DNA of 38,994 bases. It comes from Bacteroidales bacterium UBA5197 (GTDB lineage Bacteria; Bacteroidota; Bacteroidia; Bacteroidales; Lentimicrobiaceae). The stretch is taken from NCBI GenBank assembly GCA_002412885.1, contig DHVX01000022.1, forward strand, positions 1-38,994, in the 5' to 3' direction. Shown piece after piece: positions 8,681-16,072 of this stretch (position 1 is its first letter; every line of letters begins with the position of its first letter). The notes under the pieces were generated by a model, which saw only the letters and a list, made by a program, of their open reading frames with translations, was not told where the DNA came from and made no database searches. The position numbers were made by a program, and so were the translations under genes.

Positions 8681-10789
8681 TTATCTCTTCACAAATTTCA
8701 ACCATTCAGGGTTTTCGTTTATACTGATTTTCATCAGATACATGCCTGATTTCAGACCCGAGATATCAACATATCCTGGATGTAGGAGGCTGATGTTGGT
8801 TGATTTCCTCATCAGCAACCGACCTGAAACAGAATAGATTTCAATATCATTTGAAGAGCCGGTTGGCCTGACAGATTCAATTCTAATCACATCAGCAGCC
8901 GGGTTGGGATATATTTTGAAGCATCCGGTTTCAGTTTGCCTGATGTCTACACTGCCTTCCGGAGCCCAGTTGAGTGTCCAGCCCTGCGCAGTGCCTTGTC
9001 CATTGGTGTTGAATATCAGATAAGCTTTACCGCTTGCGATTGTAATCGGATCAGGTATTTCATTTCCTGAAAGGGTAGCTATAAGCTGCTGACTGCCAAG
9101 GTCATATATCTGGAGGAAATCATTTTCAGGCTCAACATCAAACGCTGTGAAAGTAAGCGTAAGAGGCACAAGATTTTGTGGAATAATCCGCCATTTGCAA
9201 AGGTTGTTGTTGGTGTAATTTTTATCACCGCTGCCATCTTCCAGGGTTCCTGTGGCATCATTTAAGGTAGTTGTGCCTGAACAATACACAGGAAGTACAC
9301 TTTTGTAGGAAGCAAGAAAGCCGTTTGCATCTCCGGTTTGTCCCGATAACCATACAAAAGCATTGCCCGATGGGATTTCAATTACCCCGGGAGGTACATT
9401 TCCTGTAAGCTCGGCAAGCAATGTTCCATTGGTGTCAATTCCCTGATAGATCCGTAACACATCATTTTCAGCAAGATCAAGCAACGGGAAGCTGATTCGG
9501 ATGGCACTGATGGAGTCGTAATCCGGTTCGTTGGGCTGTATCAGCCAATGGCAATCCGCACCAGCAGGATAATTTACCATATTGCTACCGTCGCTGAATG
9601 TGCCGGAAACGGTCCATAAAGTGTCAATCTCCTGACAATATTGCGGATAATTGTAAAGTGTTGTATCGGGATAAATATCTTTAATAACTTCCTGGGCAAA
9701 ATTGAAATTGTTGCCGCCAGGAGTGAGCGCCGAAAGCAGAAAATATCCATCAAAGGAACTTCCCCATCCCCAGTTAAAGTGATAGAAATTGTCGGGAGCA
9801 TAACCGTCGCAAACAAAAGCATGTCCGTTGGGTGAGCCAACACCTTCCCAGCCGGCATAATAAAGAGGTTTGCGTGCATCGAGGTTGGCAACAAGTATGC
9901 TGTCCCAGTTCATGGTGGTGGTGTCGCGAAAAATATATTGGGTTTGGGCACCATACTTAAAGAAGTTCCGCATTGAATTGGCCGCGCTGTGGTTCCACAT
10001 TCCTGAACCGTTGGGGCCGTAATCCATATCAAATGATATTCCCAGATGGTAAAGCAGTTGCGCAATGTGGCTGTTGGGGCTGTTTAGCGAAGTTTCCATC
10101 CCGTTCCAATTGTAGGTGGCTTCGCCGAAATTTGCATATTGTTCCCCGTAAACCGGATGTGTGTAACTGTATTCGCCGGTTCCTTGTTCGGGCCAGCGGT
10201 GATAAAACATCAGTTGACCGACTGCTGTAGCAACACAACCTGCCCAGCATCTGCCCCCGGGTCCGGCGGGATCGGGCGGGCACATGCCATTGTAGTAATT
10301 TCCCTGATCCCAGGTAGTCCGAAGCATGGGCTCAACTGTCCGGTTGTTTCTGATGTTTGCCGGCAAAACCGGCTGATTGTATCTTTCCCGGATTGTCTGA
10401 ATTTCAGAGGCAGTTTCCGTAGCTCCCTGAACAGATTCAATCTGTCTGCCAAAATACCGCAGCCAGGCATTCAAACTCTCCGGCTCCTGGCCGGCTTCAA
10501 ATTTACCCGTCATGCTGTAGCCAAGCACCGGAAATGTTTTCTCAGATTCAGCAACCAGCACATATCCTCCGCCTTCGAAATTGAATGCATGTGCAACAAG
10601 TTCATTGCCGGCATAAACCAGCTGATGCTCATAAACAAGGTTGGCGGATTCTCTGCTGTCCTTGTGAATTGAAAGCCTTTCTGCGAAAAAGTTCATGGCT
10701 AAAGCCGATGCCTTTTGTTTGTCTGAATTTGATGCATTCAGGGTGAATCCGGAAAGGAGAAGCAGTATGATTGGTAAAATTTTGTTCAT
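8681..10789 (-). CDS. Secreted C10 (streptopain-like) cysteine protease with CUB-like domains and T9SS signal
   Basis: 702 residues. A Sec signal peptide (~1-20) is followed by a Spi/C10-type propeptide (~22-145) and a papain-fold C10 peptidase (~150-375). The catalytic Cys185 lies in GCVATAVGQLMFYH, His323 in NGHAFVCDGY, and a Trp in the NWGWG motif (~340). Two CUB-like domains follow (~385-495 and ~498-608), each starting at a Cys and including DxLRIYQG or DFLQIYD segments. The C-terminal ~75 residues (YPNPAADVIRIES ... SGMYLMKI) are a type A type IX secretion sorting domain. The protein is therefore predicted to be exported through T9SS and attached to or released from the surface as a protease. 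It is monocistronic with its own -7 box. Relatives include streptopain and Prevotella interpain A. Confidence 0.9.
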   Translation of the reverse strand: MNKILPIILLLLSGFTLNASNSDKQKASALAMNFFAERLSIHKDSRESANLVYEHQLVYAGNELVAHAFNFEGGGYVLVAESEKTFPVLGYSMTGKFEAGQEPESLNAWLRYFGRQIESVQGATETASEIQTIRERYNQPVLPANIRNNRTVEPMLRTTWDQGNYYNGMCPPDPAGPGGRCWAGCVATAVGQLMFYHRWPEQGTGEYSYTHPVYGEQYANFGEATYNWNGMETSLNSPNSHIAQLLYHLGISFDMDYGPNGSGMWNHSAANSMRNFFKYGAQTQYIFRDTTTMNWDSILVANLDARKPLYYAGWEGVGSPNGHAFVCDGYAPDNFYHFNWGWGSSFDGYFLLSALTPGGNNFNFAQEVIKDIYPDTTLYNYPQYCQEIDTLWTVSGTFSDGSNMVNYPAGADCHWLIQPNEPDYDSISAIRISFPLLDLAENDVLRIYQGIDTNGTLLAELTGNVPPGVIEIPSGNAFVWLSGQTGDANGFLASYKSVLPVYCSGTTTLNDATGTLEDGSGDKNYTNNNLCKWRIIPQNLVPLTLTFTAFDVEPENDFLQIYDLGSQQLIATLSGNEIPDPITIASGKAYLIFNTNGQGTAQGWTLNWAPEGSVDIRQTETGCFKIYPNPAADVIRIESVRPTGSSNDIEIYSVSGRLLMRKSTNISLLHPGYVDISGLKSGMYLMKISINENPEWLKFVKR

Positions 10790-10823
10790 GGTCAGTCAAT
10801 TTTGTGTGAAAACAGAGCGAATT

Positions 10824-10831
10824 CAAAGATA
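10824..10831 (-). promoter_or_regulatory. -7 promoter box for C10 protease gene
   Basis: TATCTTTG on the minus strand matches TAnnTTTG, 34 nt before the start codon. Confidence 0.45.
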
Positions 10832-10947
10832 TATATTTTAGGAATAACACCGGATAGGCTGGCAATCTGTTTTTCGTGTCCTGAATGGAGACAGTGTACT
10901 GATTCAGCGCAGCGAATGTGCTCATAATGATGACACTTGTGAAGGGC

Positions 10948-10974
10948 CTAACAAGAGTGTTAGCTGATTAACAG
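10948..10974. promoter_or_regulatory. Rex-box-like dyad upstream of the ADH/hydrogenase cluster
   Basis: Three half-sites occur in a row: TAACA (10949-10953), TGTTA (10958-10962) and TAACA (10969-10973). The second and third form a dyad that reads, over 10957-10974, close to the Rex consensus TTGTTAA-N4-TTAACAA with 11 of 14 fixed positions matching. The first and second form CTAACA-AGAG-TGTTAG, a 6-bp inverted repeat. A Rex-like gene lies in the operon downstream. Binding is inferred, not shown. Confidence 0.4.
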
Positions 10975-10988
10975 TTGTAAAGTATTGA

Positions 10989-11004
10989 TATATAGTACTA
11001 TATA
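10989..11004. promoter_or_regulatory. Perfect 16-bp AT-rich palindrome
   Basis: TATATAGTACTATATA is a perfect self-complementary 16-mer centred on GTAC, six bases upstream of a sigma-54-like element. It could be a dimeric regulator site or the melting region of another promoter. AT-rich palindromes also arise by chance, so the call is tentative. Confidence 0.35.
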
Positions 11005-11009
11005 ATGTC

Positions 11010-11025
11010 TGGCATGGGTATTGTA
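11010..11025 (+). promoter_or_regulatory. Candidate sigma-54 (-24/-12) promoter
   Basis: TGGCATG-N4-TTGTA matches the sigma-54 consensus TGGCACG-N4-TTGCW at 10 of 12 fixed positions with the exact spacing. The invariant -24 GG is present; the -12 GC is GT, the main weakness. The ATG of the alcohol dehydrogenase lies 42 nt downstream, a normal leader. No TAnnTTTG box precedes this gene, and a sigma-54 activator is encoded at 33639-35549. Confidence 0.4.
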
Positions 11026-11066
11026 AAAGGGAGGACGACCTAAGTTTAACTTTTAAAACACTTTTT

Positions 11067-12233
11067 ATGGCTCGTTTTACATTACCCCGCGACATTTATT
11101 TCGGCGAAAATTCACTGGCTGAACTTAAAAACCTGAAAGGCAAAAAAGCCATCATTGTCATCGGTGGAAGCTCGATGAAAAAATTTGGTTTTCTGAACAA
11201 GGTAGAAACCTACCTTCAGGAAGCTGGAATGGAAACCTTGGTTTTTGAAGGCGTAGAGCCCGATCCTTCTGTTGAAACCGTTATGCGCGGAGCCGAAGCA
11301 ATGAAGCGTTTCGGTCCTGACTGGATTGTTTCAATCGGCGGCGGATCGCCCATAGATGCTGCAAAAGCAATGTGGGTCTTTTATGAGCATCCTGAAGCAA
11401 AATTTGAAGACATTGCAAAACCCTTCAACATTCCTGCACTGCGCAATAAAGCCCGCTTTGTAGCAATTCCTTCAACCAGCGGAACAGCCACCGAAGTCAC
11501 AGCTTTTTCTGTAATTACTGATTACAAAACTCAGATTAAATATCCATTGGCTGACTTTGAAATTACGCCCGACATAGCCATTGTTGATCCTTCGCTGGCA
11601 TATACCATGCCGCAGGAGCTGACAGCTTTCACAGGAATGGATGCGCTGGCTCATGCAACCGAAGCCTATGTAGCGGTTAATCGTTCTGATTTTTCTGATC
11701 CATTGGCCATCAAAGCCATTCAGATGATAAAAGAGAATCTTGAGAAATCATATCATGGTGATAAAGAGGCACGCGATAAGATGCACATAGCTCAATGTCT
11801 GGCAGGAATGGCATTCTCTAATGCTTTGCTGGGAATTGTGCACAGCATGGCGCATAAATCAGGGGCAGTTTTTCATATCCCGCATGGTTGTCTGAATGCC
11901 ATTTATATGCCAGTGGTTATTGATTATAACCGCAGCGTATGTGCCGAAAGATATGCTGACATTGCAAAATGCATCGGCCTTTCAGGAAATACAACCGACG
12001 AACTTGTGGATGCTTACCGCGATTTCTGCACAGGAATGAATGAAAAACTGAACATCCCGATGAGCCTTAAAGAATATGGAATAACAGAGGATATGTTCAA
12101 TCAGAATATTGACCGTATATCGAAAAATGCTGTGCAGGATGCCTGCACCGGATGCAATCCCCGCGAAACGGGTGAGAAAGAATTTAAAGCACTTTATACA
12201 GCGGCTTACCTCGGCGAAAAGGTATGTATCTGA
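11067..12233 (+). CDS. Iron-containing alcohol dehydrogenase
   Basis: A 388-residue group III Fe-dependent alcohol dehydrogenase, interconverting an aldehyde and an alcohol with NAD(P)H in the cytoplasm. The N-terminal nucleotide-binding half has GGGSPID at 91-97 and the PSTSGTATEVT motif. The iron ligands align with those of FucO: Asp192 and His196 in GMDALAHATE, His259 in IVHSMAH and His273 in IPHGCLNA. Length is standard for butanol/1,3-propanediol-type enzymes; whether the substrate is acetaldehyde, butyraldehyde or lactaldehyde cannot be decided. It is the first gene of the hydrogenase cluster, suggesting disposal of fermentative reducing power as alcohol. The upstream region carries Rex-like and sigma-54-like sites. 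Confidence 0.92.
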   Translation: MARFTLPRDIYFGENSLAELKNLKGKKAIIVIGGSSMKKFGFLNKVETYLQEAGMETLVFEGVEPDPSVETVMRGAEAMKRFGPDWIVSIGGGSPIDAAKAMWVFYEHPEAKFEDIAKPFNIPALRNKARFVAIPSTSGTATEVTAFSVITDYKTQIKYPLADFEITPDIAIVDPSLAYTMPQELTAFTGMDALAHATEAYVAVNRSDFSDPLAIKAIQMIKENLEKSYHGDKEARDKMHIAQCLAGMAFSNALLGIVHSMAHKSGAVFHIPHGCLNAIYMPVVIDYNRSVCAERYADIAKCIGLSGNTTDELVDAYRDFCTGMNEKLNIPMSLKEYGITEDMFNQNIDRISKNAVQDACTGCNPRETGEKEFKALYTAAYLGEKVCI

Positions 12234-12266
12234 TATACAAAGACTGACTTGATTAGTGTGTGTGTT

Positions 12267-12282
12267 TACCTGCCGGCAGGTA
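12267..12282. repeat. Perfect 16-bp GC-rich palindrome between ADH and NfnA-like genes
   Basis: TACCTGCCGGCAGGTA is fully self-complementary and lies in the 109-nt gap between the two genes. A small AAACC-TGCC-GGTTT hairpin follows at about 12296-12310. There is no T-run, so it is not a standard terminator. It may be an operator, an RNA processing or attenuation structure, or a dispersed intergenic repeat. Confidence 0.5.
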
Positions 12283-12342
12283 CTGCCAAATCAGAAACCT
12301 GCCGGTTTTCTTCACAAAATCAAAAAACTAAAAATTGCTGCC

Positions 12343-13251
12343 ATGTTCACCATCATACAGAGAAAAAGACTCACTACTGACATTGTTTTGATTGAGGTAT
12401 TTGCCCCGCGTATTGCTGCAGGCATATTGCCCGGACAGTATGTTTCGGTGCTGCCATCAGAAAAAACCAGTTCTGTATTCTTGCCGGTTACAGGCACCAA
12501 TATTGAGAATGGAAGCATTTCACTTCTGGTGCATGTGGTTGATCATTCAACCGGACAGCTGGCCAACAACAATGAGATTAACATCCTGGCCAACTTAAAA
12601 GGTCCGTTGGGCAAACCTTCGGAGCTTACTGAATGTAATGACAAAGAATTGCAGAGTTCAGGAATGTTGTTTGTAGCAGGAGGTATTGCTTCTGCAACTG
12701 CTCTGGCACAGATAAAATGGTTGCATCAGTTGGGATGCAAAGTTGATGTAATATTGGCAGCACAAACAAGAAACGATTTTTTATTCAGAGATCAATTTGA
12801 AAAAATATGCCGGAATGTATTTCTGGCAACAGAAGATGGCAGTGTGGGATTTCATGGTTCAGCAACTCAATTACTCGGATTACTATTTGAAAAGCAAGTG
12901 GATAGTTATGATCTGGTCACTATTTTCGGGACGCTGAAAATGATGAAATCAGTTTCTGATCTCACGCTGAGCTATGGAGTTCCCGCGACTGCCAATTTTG
13001 GATTACAATTGACCGATTCTTTTAAAAATGAACCTTCCGCTTTTCGACTCAAAGTTAACGGAGAGGTTAAAGATGTTGCTACCGACGGGCCTGAATTTAA
13101 TGCCCATGTGGTTGATTTTGAACATGCCATCAGCAGAGCAAATATCAGTCTGAATGTTACTGAAAATGTTGCCGAAGCCGTTTCCGGAAATTCAAAAGTC
13201 CACGAAATCGGGAAGTTATATGCCGGAAACGTTTTGCCCAAACAGGCTTAA
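12343..13251 (+). CDS. Degenerate NfnA/PyrK-like FAD/NAD-binding protein lacking the 2Fe-2S cysteines
   Basis: 302 residues from the ATG at 12343. An upstream in-frame start would include the intergenic palindrome and encodes no family sequence. The fold is that of ferredoxin-NADP reductase small subunits (NfnA/SudB, PyrK): an FAD barrel with PGQYVSV (~30-36), a Rossmann half with AGGIASATALAQ (~112-123), and a C-terminal tail ending in the family signature DGPEFNAHVVDFE (~248-260). In NfnA the 2Fe-2S cluster is held by cysteines just before that signature (typically MCGACRV and FACVDGPEF). Here those positions read NEPSAFRL and DVATDGPEF, with no Cys. The RIPLT flavin motif and the GCGP motif are also altered (SVFLPVT, FGTLKMM). 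No NfnB partner gene is adjacent. It is probably not a normal oxidoreductase; a redox-sensing or scaffold role is possible. Confidence 0.75.
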   Translation: MFTIIQRKRLTTDIVLIEVFAPRIAAGILPGQYVSVLPSEKTSSVFLPVTGTNIENGSISLLVHVVDHSTGQLANNNEINILANLKGPLGKPSELTECNDKELQSSGMLFVAGGIASATALAQIKWLHQLGCKVDVILAAQTRNDFLFRDQFEKICRNVFLATEDGSVGFHGSATQLLGLLFEKQVDSYDLVTIFGTLKMMKSVSDLTLSYGVPATANFGLQLTDSFKNEPSAFRLKVNGEVKDVATDGPEFNAHVVDFEHAISRANISLNVTENVAEAVSGNSKVHEIGKLYAGNVLPKQA

Positions 13252-13263
13252 AATCTGAAAATT

Positions 13264-14031
13264 ATGGAAAGCAAGTTAAATCCCCGGATCAAAAATTGTC
13301 CGTCCAATCCATCCATTGTCTCCACAGCTCCGTTTCATGATTATGTTTCAGGTGAAGCCCTGAGTTCAAACATAAATTTTGTGAAGAATGAGTCACTGGC
13401 AATTGATGAGATTAAGCGATTTACACTTTACCTTACCTTGCTGAGACTTATGCGTCTCAGGGGGAGAACCGATGTTTCGCTGGGATCAGTTTCTGCTGAA
13501 ACCGGTATAAGTCTGCCTCTGGTTGAGGAAGATCTAATAATGAACAATCTCTGTATGGCAGGGCAGAAGGCATTTCAGATTACCGGATTGATGACCGCTA
13601 TTGAAGAAATTCTTGGCTATCGCAATGAAACGGAATCGTTTCTTGTCGGAGCAGGCAAACTGGGTACATCATTGTTGCTTAAGGAAAACCTCGGGCAAAC
13701 GGATCTGAAGATAGTTGCAGCTTTTGACAACGATTACCGTAAAATTGGCAATCAGATAGGTTCCATAAAAGTAATGTCTCCCGATAAAATAATTCCGCTT
13801 GCCGGAAGAATGCATGTTTGTCTGGGCATTATTGCCACACCATCGGGCGAAGCTCAGCATATTGCTGACATTCTTGTTGCTGCTGGTATGAAAGCAATCT
13901 GGAATTTTACTTATGATGTTATTGAAACTGATGAAAATATCATTGTCGAAAATACACATCCGGGTCAGGATATCGCTGAAGGCTATCGCAACCTGATAAG
14001 CTTGTTGCGAAGCAAAAACAGCAATCTCTGA
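13264..14031 (+). CDS. Rex-like redox-sensing protein with atypical DNA-binding domain
   Basis: 255 residues. The N-terminal ~45 residues are an unrecognised extension. A winged-helix-like region (~48-115) and a Rossmann NAD(H)-binding domain follow, with GAGKLG at 129-134, IVAAFDND at 150-157 and IIATPSGEAQHIADILVAAGMKAIWNF at ~189-215 (typical of Rex). Classical Rex recognition helices carry an IRRDLSYFG-type segment; here the equivalent reads LVEEDLIMNN, replacing the DNA-contacting arginines with acidic residues. It starts 12 nt after the NfnA-like gene and is followed by a ferredoxin gene, so it is certainly part of the hydrogenase operon. Family membership is clear; whether it binds DNA is doubtful, and it may instead signal NADH/NAD+ state to a partner protein. 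Confidence 0.78.
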   Translation: MESKLNPRIKNCPSNPSIVSTAPFHDYVSGEALSSNINFVKNESLAIDEIKRFTLYLTLLRLMRLRGRTDVSLGSVSAETGISLPLVEEDLIMNNLCMAGQKAFQITGLMTAIEEILGYRNETESFLVGAGKLGTSLLLKENLGQTDLKIVAAFDNDYRKIGNQIGSIKVMSPDKIIPLAGRMHVCLGIIATPSGEAQHIADILVAAGMKAIWNFTYDVIETDENIIVENTHPGQDIAEGYRNLISLLRSKNSNL

Positions 14032-14062
14032 TTCTAAGCAAACAAATTAAACGAACCTCAAA

Positions 14063-14320
14063 ATGAAACCAAAAAACCAGATCATCATTTGCATGGGCAG
14101 TTCCTGCTATTCGCGGGGAAACAGAGTGAGTCTTGAACTTGTCAAGGCCTGGCTGAGTGAGCGGAATCTGGAAGCAGAAATAGGTTTCAAAGGGCAATTG
14201 TGCTCAGGCTTATGCAGCAAAGGCCCGGTAATAACAATTAACGATCATGTTTATCAGGATGTACATCCTGCCAATATCATCAATATCCTGAAAACAGCAC
14301 TTTCCGGATCACAGGTTTAA
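14063..14320 (+). CDS. Thioredoxin-fold [2Fe-2S] ferredoxin
   Basis: An 85-residue stand-alone version of the NuoE/HydC C-terminal domain. Four cysteines are placed as Cys-X4-Cys (CMGSSC) and Cys-X3-Cys (CSGLC), the ligand pattern of thioredoxin-like 2Fe-2S ferredoxins. The predicted fold is complete, with a KGPVITINDHVY strand segment. It lies 9 nt upstream of the sensory hydrogenase. A similar small ferredoxin accompanies HydS in Thermotoga, so it probably carries electrons to or from this hydrogenase. Confidence 0.85.
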   Translation: MKPKNQIIICMGSSCYSRGNRVSLELVKAWLSERNLEAEIGFKGQLCSGLCSKGPVITINDHVYQDVHPANIINILKTALSGSQV

Positions 14321-14329
14321 ACGGAAGCC

Positions 14330-16072
14330 ATGGACAATATGCAAGCGGTTTACACCGAAGTCAATAATTGCCAGGATTGCTACAAATGCATCAGGGAATG
14401 TCCGGTGAAGGCCATAAAGATAGAATCTGACCGGGCTTCCATTGTGAAAGACCTGTGTATTTTCTGTGGTCGCTGCACGCTGATTTGCCCGTCAGGAGCC
14501 AAAAAAGTACGTGATGATGTGTCGCGGGTCAAGAGGATGCTCCGGAGAAGCAGACCCGTATATATTTCGCTTGCGCCCTCGTTTGTATCTGAATTTTCTG
14601 ATTTCACACCACAGTCACTGGTTGCCGGAATTAAAAAGCTGGGCTTTACAGGTGTTTCTGAAACCGCACTGGGCGCTGAACTTGTAACAGCAAGTACATC
14701 TGAATTTCTTCAGGAATCAGGCCCCGGAATCTATATCAGCACTGCTTGTCCATCGGCAGTGGATTACATAAGAAAATACAAGCCAGAACTTGCAAAAAGC
14801 CTGGTAGGATTGCAGTCACCGCTGATGGCACATGCCTCAATGATGCGCCGCTGGTATGGCGAAACAATTCGTGTTGTTTTTATCGGCCCATGTGTGGCCA
14901 AGAAAACTGAATCTGATGATTTTCCATCTCTGATTGATGCTGCACTGACTTTCAACGATCTCAGGCGCTGGTTTGAAGAGGAAGGCATTTTTCCTGAACT
15001 CACCTGTGCATCGGTTGATGATGATTTTGTCCCAACCAGAGCTTATGACGGAGCTCTATATCCGCTCGATGGCGGGATGGTCAGCACATTGAAAAGTAAT
15101 GGAAACACTGCAGGTGTAAATTTTATGCATATTTCAGGCATTGGGAATATAAAACAAGCACTTGCCGGAATTGACAAAATTGATCCCGCTTCGAAACTGT
15201 TTCTGGAGCTCCTCGTTTGCGAAGGTGGCTGTGTAAACGGACCGGGTACTTCTGCAAAAGAAGGCACAATTGTTAAAAACCTCAGGGTTGATCAATATCG
15301 TAATAGCCCTAAACTTCCCGTAAAGGAAGGAAACCTGATAACCGGTATTCCCGATATCAGAACACCTTACTGTATTGTTACCCAGTCGCAAAAAGATAAA
15401 TTCTGGGCAGAAGATGATATTCAGGAAGCACTGAAAACCGCCGGAAAATCATCAACAGCAGATGAGCTCAATTGCGGCGGATGCGGATACAACAGTTGCC
15501 GCGATTTTGCCATCGCAATGCTGAATGGCATGGCCGAACGTCAGATGTGTGTTTCGTATATGCGGAAGGTTGCGACCGATAAAGCCAGTGTTTTGCTGCA
15601 ACGTATGCCTTACGGAGTGGTTTTGGTGGATGATCGCCTGCACGTGATTGAGAGCAATAAAATATTCGCCGATCTGATCGGGAATGATGCTGCCATGCTT
15701 TGGGATGCAAAACCAGGACTTAAGGGTGCAGATATGCGCAAAATGATAGGTTTTCATAAGGTATTTGCAAATGTACTATCATCGGGCAACGATCTGATTG
15801 ACAGAAATGTGGATGAAAACGGAAGACTTTTGAACCTTTCTGTTTTTACCATTCAGCGTCACCGGATTATCTGCGGAATAATTCAGGATCTTCACCAGCC
15901 CGGGCTCATGCAGGAGGAAGTTATGCGTAGAATCCGACAGGTTGTGCATGAAAATATGGGGACTGTTCAAAAAGTGGCTTATCTGCTTGGCGAGAATGCT
16001 GCCCGTACCGAAACTATGCTTAACGCTCTGGTTAATAACCCTGTTAAAGATTCAGCCAATGAACAGGGATGA
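14330..16072 (+). CDS. hydS: Sensory [FeFe] hydrogenase with PAS domain (HydS, group C-like)
   Basis: 580 residues. Two [4Fe-4S] ferredoxin motifs (~14-55, CQDCYKC and CIFCGRC) precede an H-cluster domain (~75-340). A four-cysteine Fe-S domain follows (Cys382, 385, 390 and 407; CGGCGYNSC), then a PAS domain (~425-520, MPYGVVLVDDRLHVIESN) and a helical tail. H-cluster ligands are Cys140, Cys188 (GPCVAKK), Cys297 and Cys301 (CEGGCVNGPG). Loop L1 reads STACPSA, so the residue before the ligand, normally the proton-relaying Cys, is Ala139. This substitution is known from Thermotoga HydS and fits a sensor rather than a fast catalyst. The gene overlaps the SpoIIE-type phosphatase gene, as in phosphatase-linked group C hydrogenases. 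It probably senses H2 or redox state. Confidence 0.9.
   Translation: MDNMQAVYTEVNNCQDCYKCIRECPVKAIKIESDRASIVKDLCIFCGRCTLICPSGAKKVRDDVSRVKRMLRRSRPVYISLAPSFVSEFSDFTPQSLVAGIKKLGFTGVSETALGAELVTASTSEFLQESGPGIYISTACPSAVDYIRKYKPELAKSLVGLQSPLMAHASMMRRWYGETIRVVFIGPCVAKKTESDDFPSLIDAALTFNDLRRWFEEEGIFPELTCASVDDDFVPTRAYDGALYPLDGGMVSTLKSNGNTAGVNFMHISGIGNIKQALAGIDKIDPASKLFLELLVCEGGCVNGPGTSAKEGTIVKNLRVDQYRNSPKLPVKEGNLITGIPDIRTPYCIVTQSQKDKFWAEDDIQEALKTAGKSSTADELNCGGCGYNSCRDFAIAMLNGMAERQMCVSYMRKVATDKASVLLQRMPYGVVLVDDRLHVIESNKIFADLIGNDAAMLWDAKPGLKGADMRKMIGFHKVFANVLSSGNDLIDRNVDENGRLLNLSVFTIQRHRIICGIIQDLHQPGLMQEEVMRRIRQVVHENMGTVQKVAYLLGENAARTETMLNALVNNPVKDSANEQG

Noticed and set aside
10139..10672. 177-codon + strand open frame inside the C10 protease gene
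   Set aside because: Antisense to the catalytic and propeptide domains, with no recognisable protein features.
12256..12342. Longer N-terminus for the NfnA-like protein
   Set aside because: The extra 29 codons cross a perfect palindrome and encode no family sequence; ATG 12343 gives the usual family start.
15942..16058. Longer N-terminus for the SpoIIE-type phosphatase
   Set aside because: It would be coded inside the conserved tail of hydS; the ATG at 16059 gives the normal domain start.
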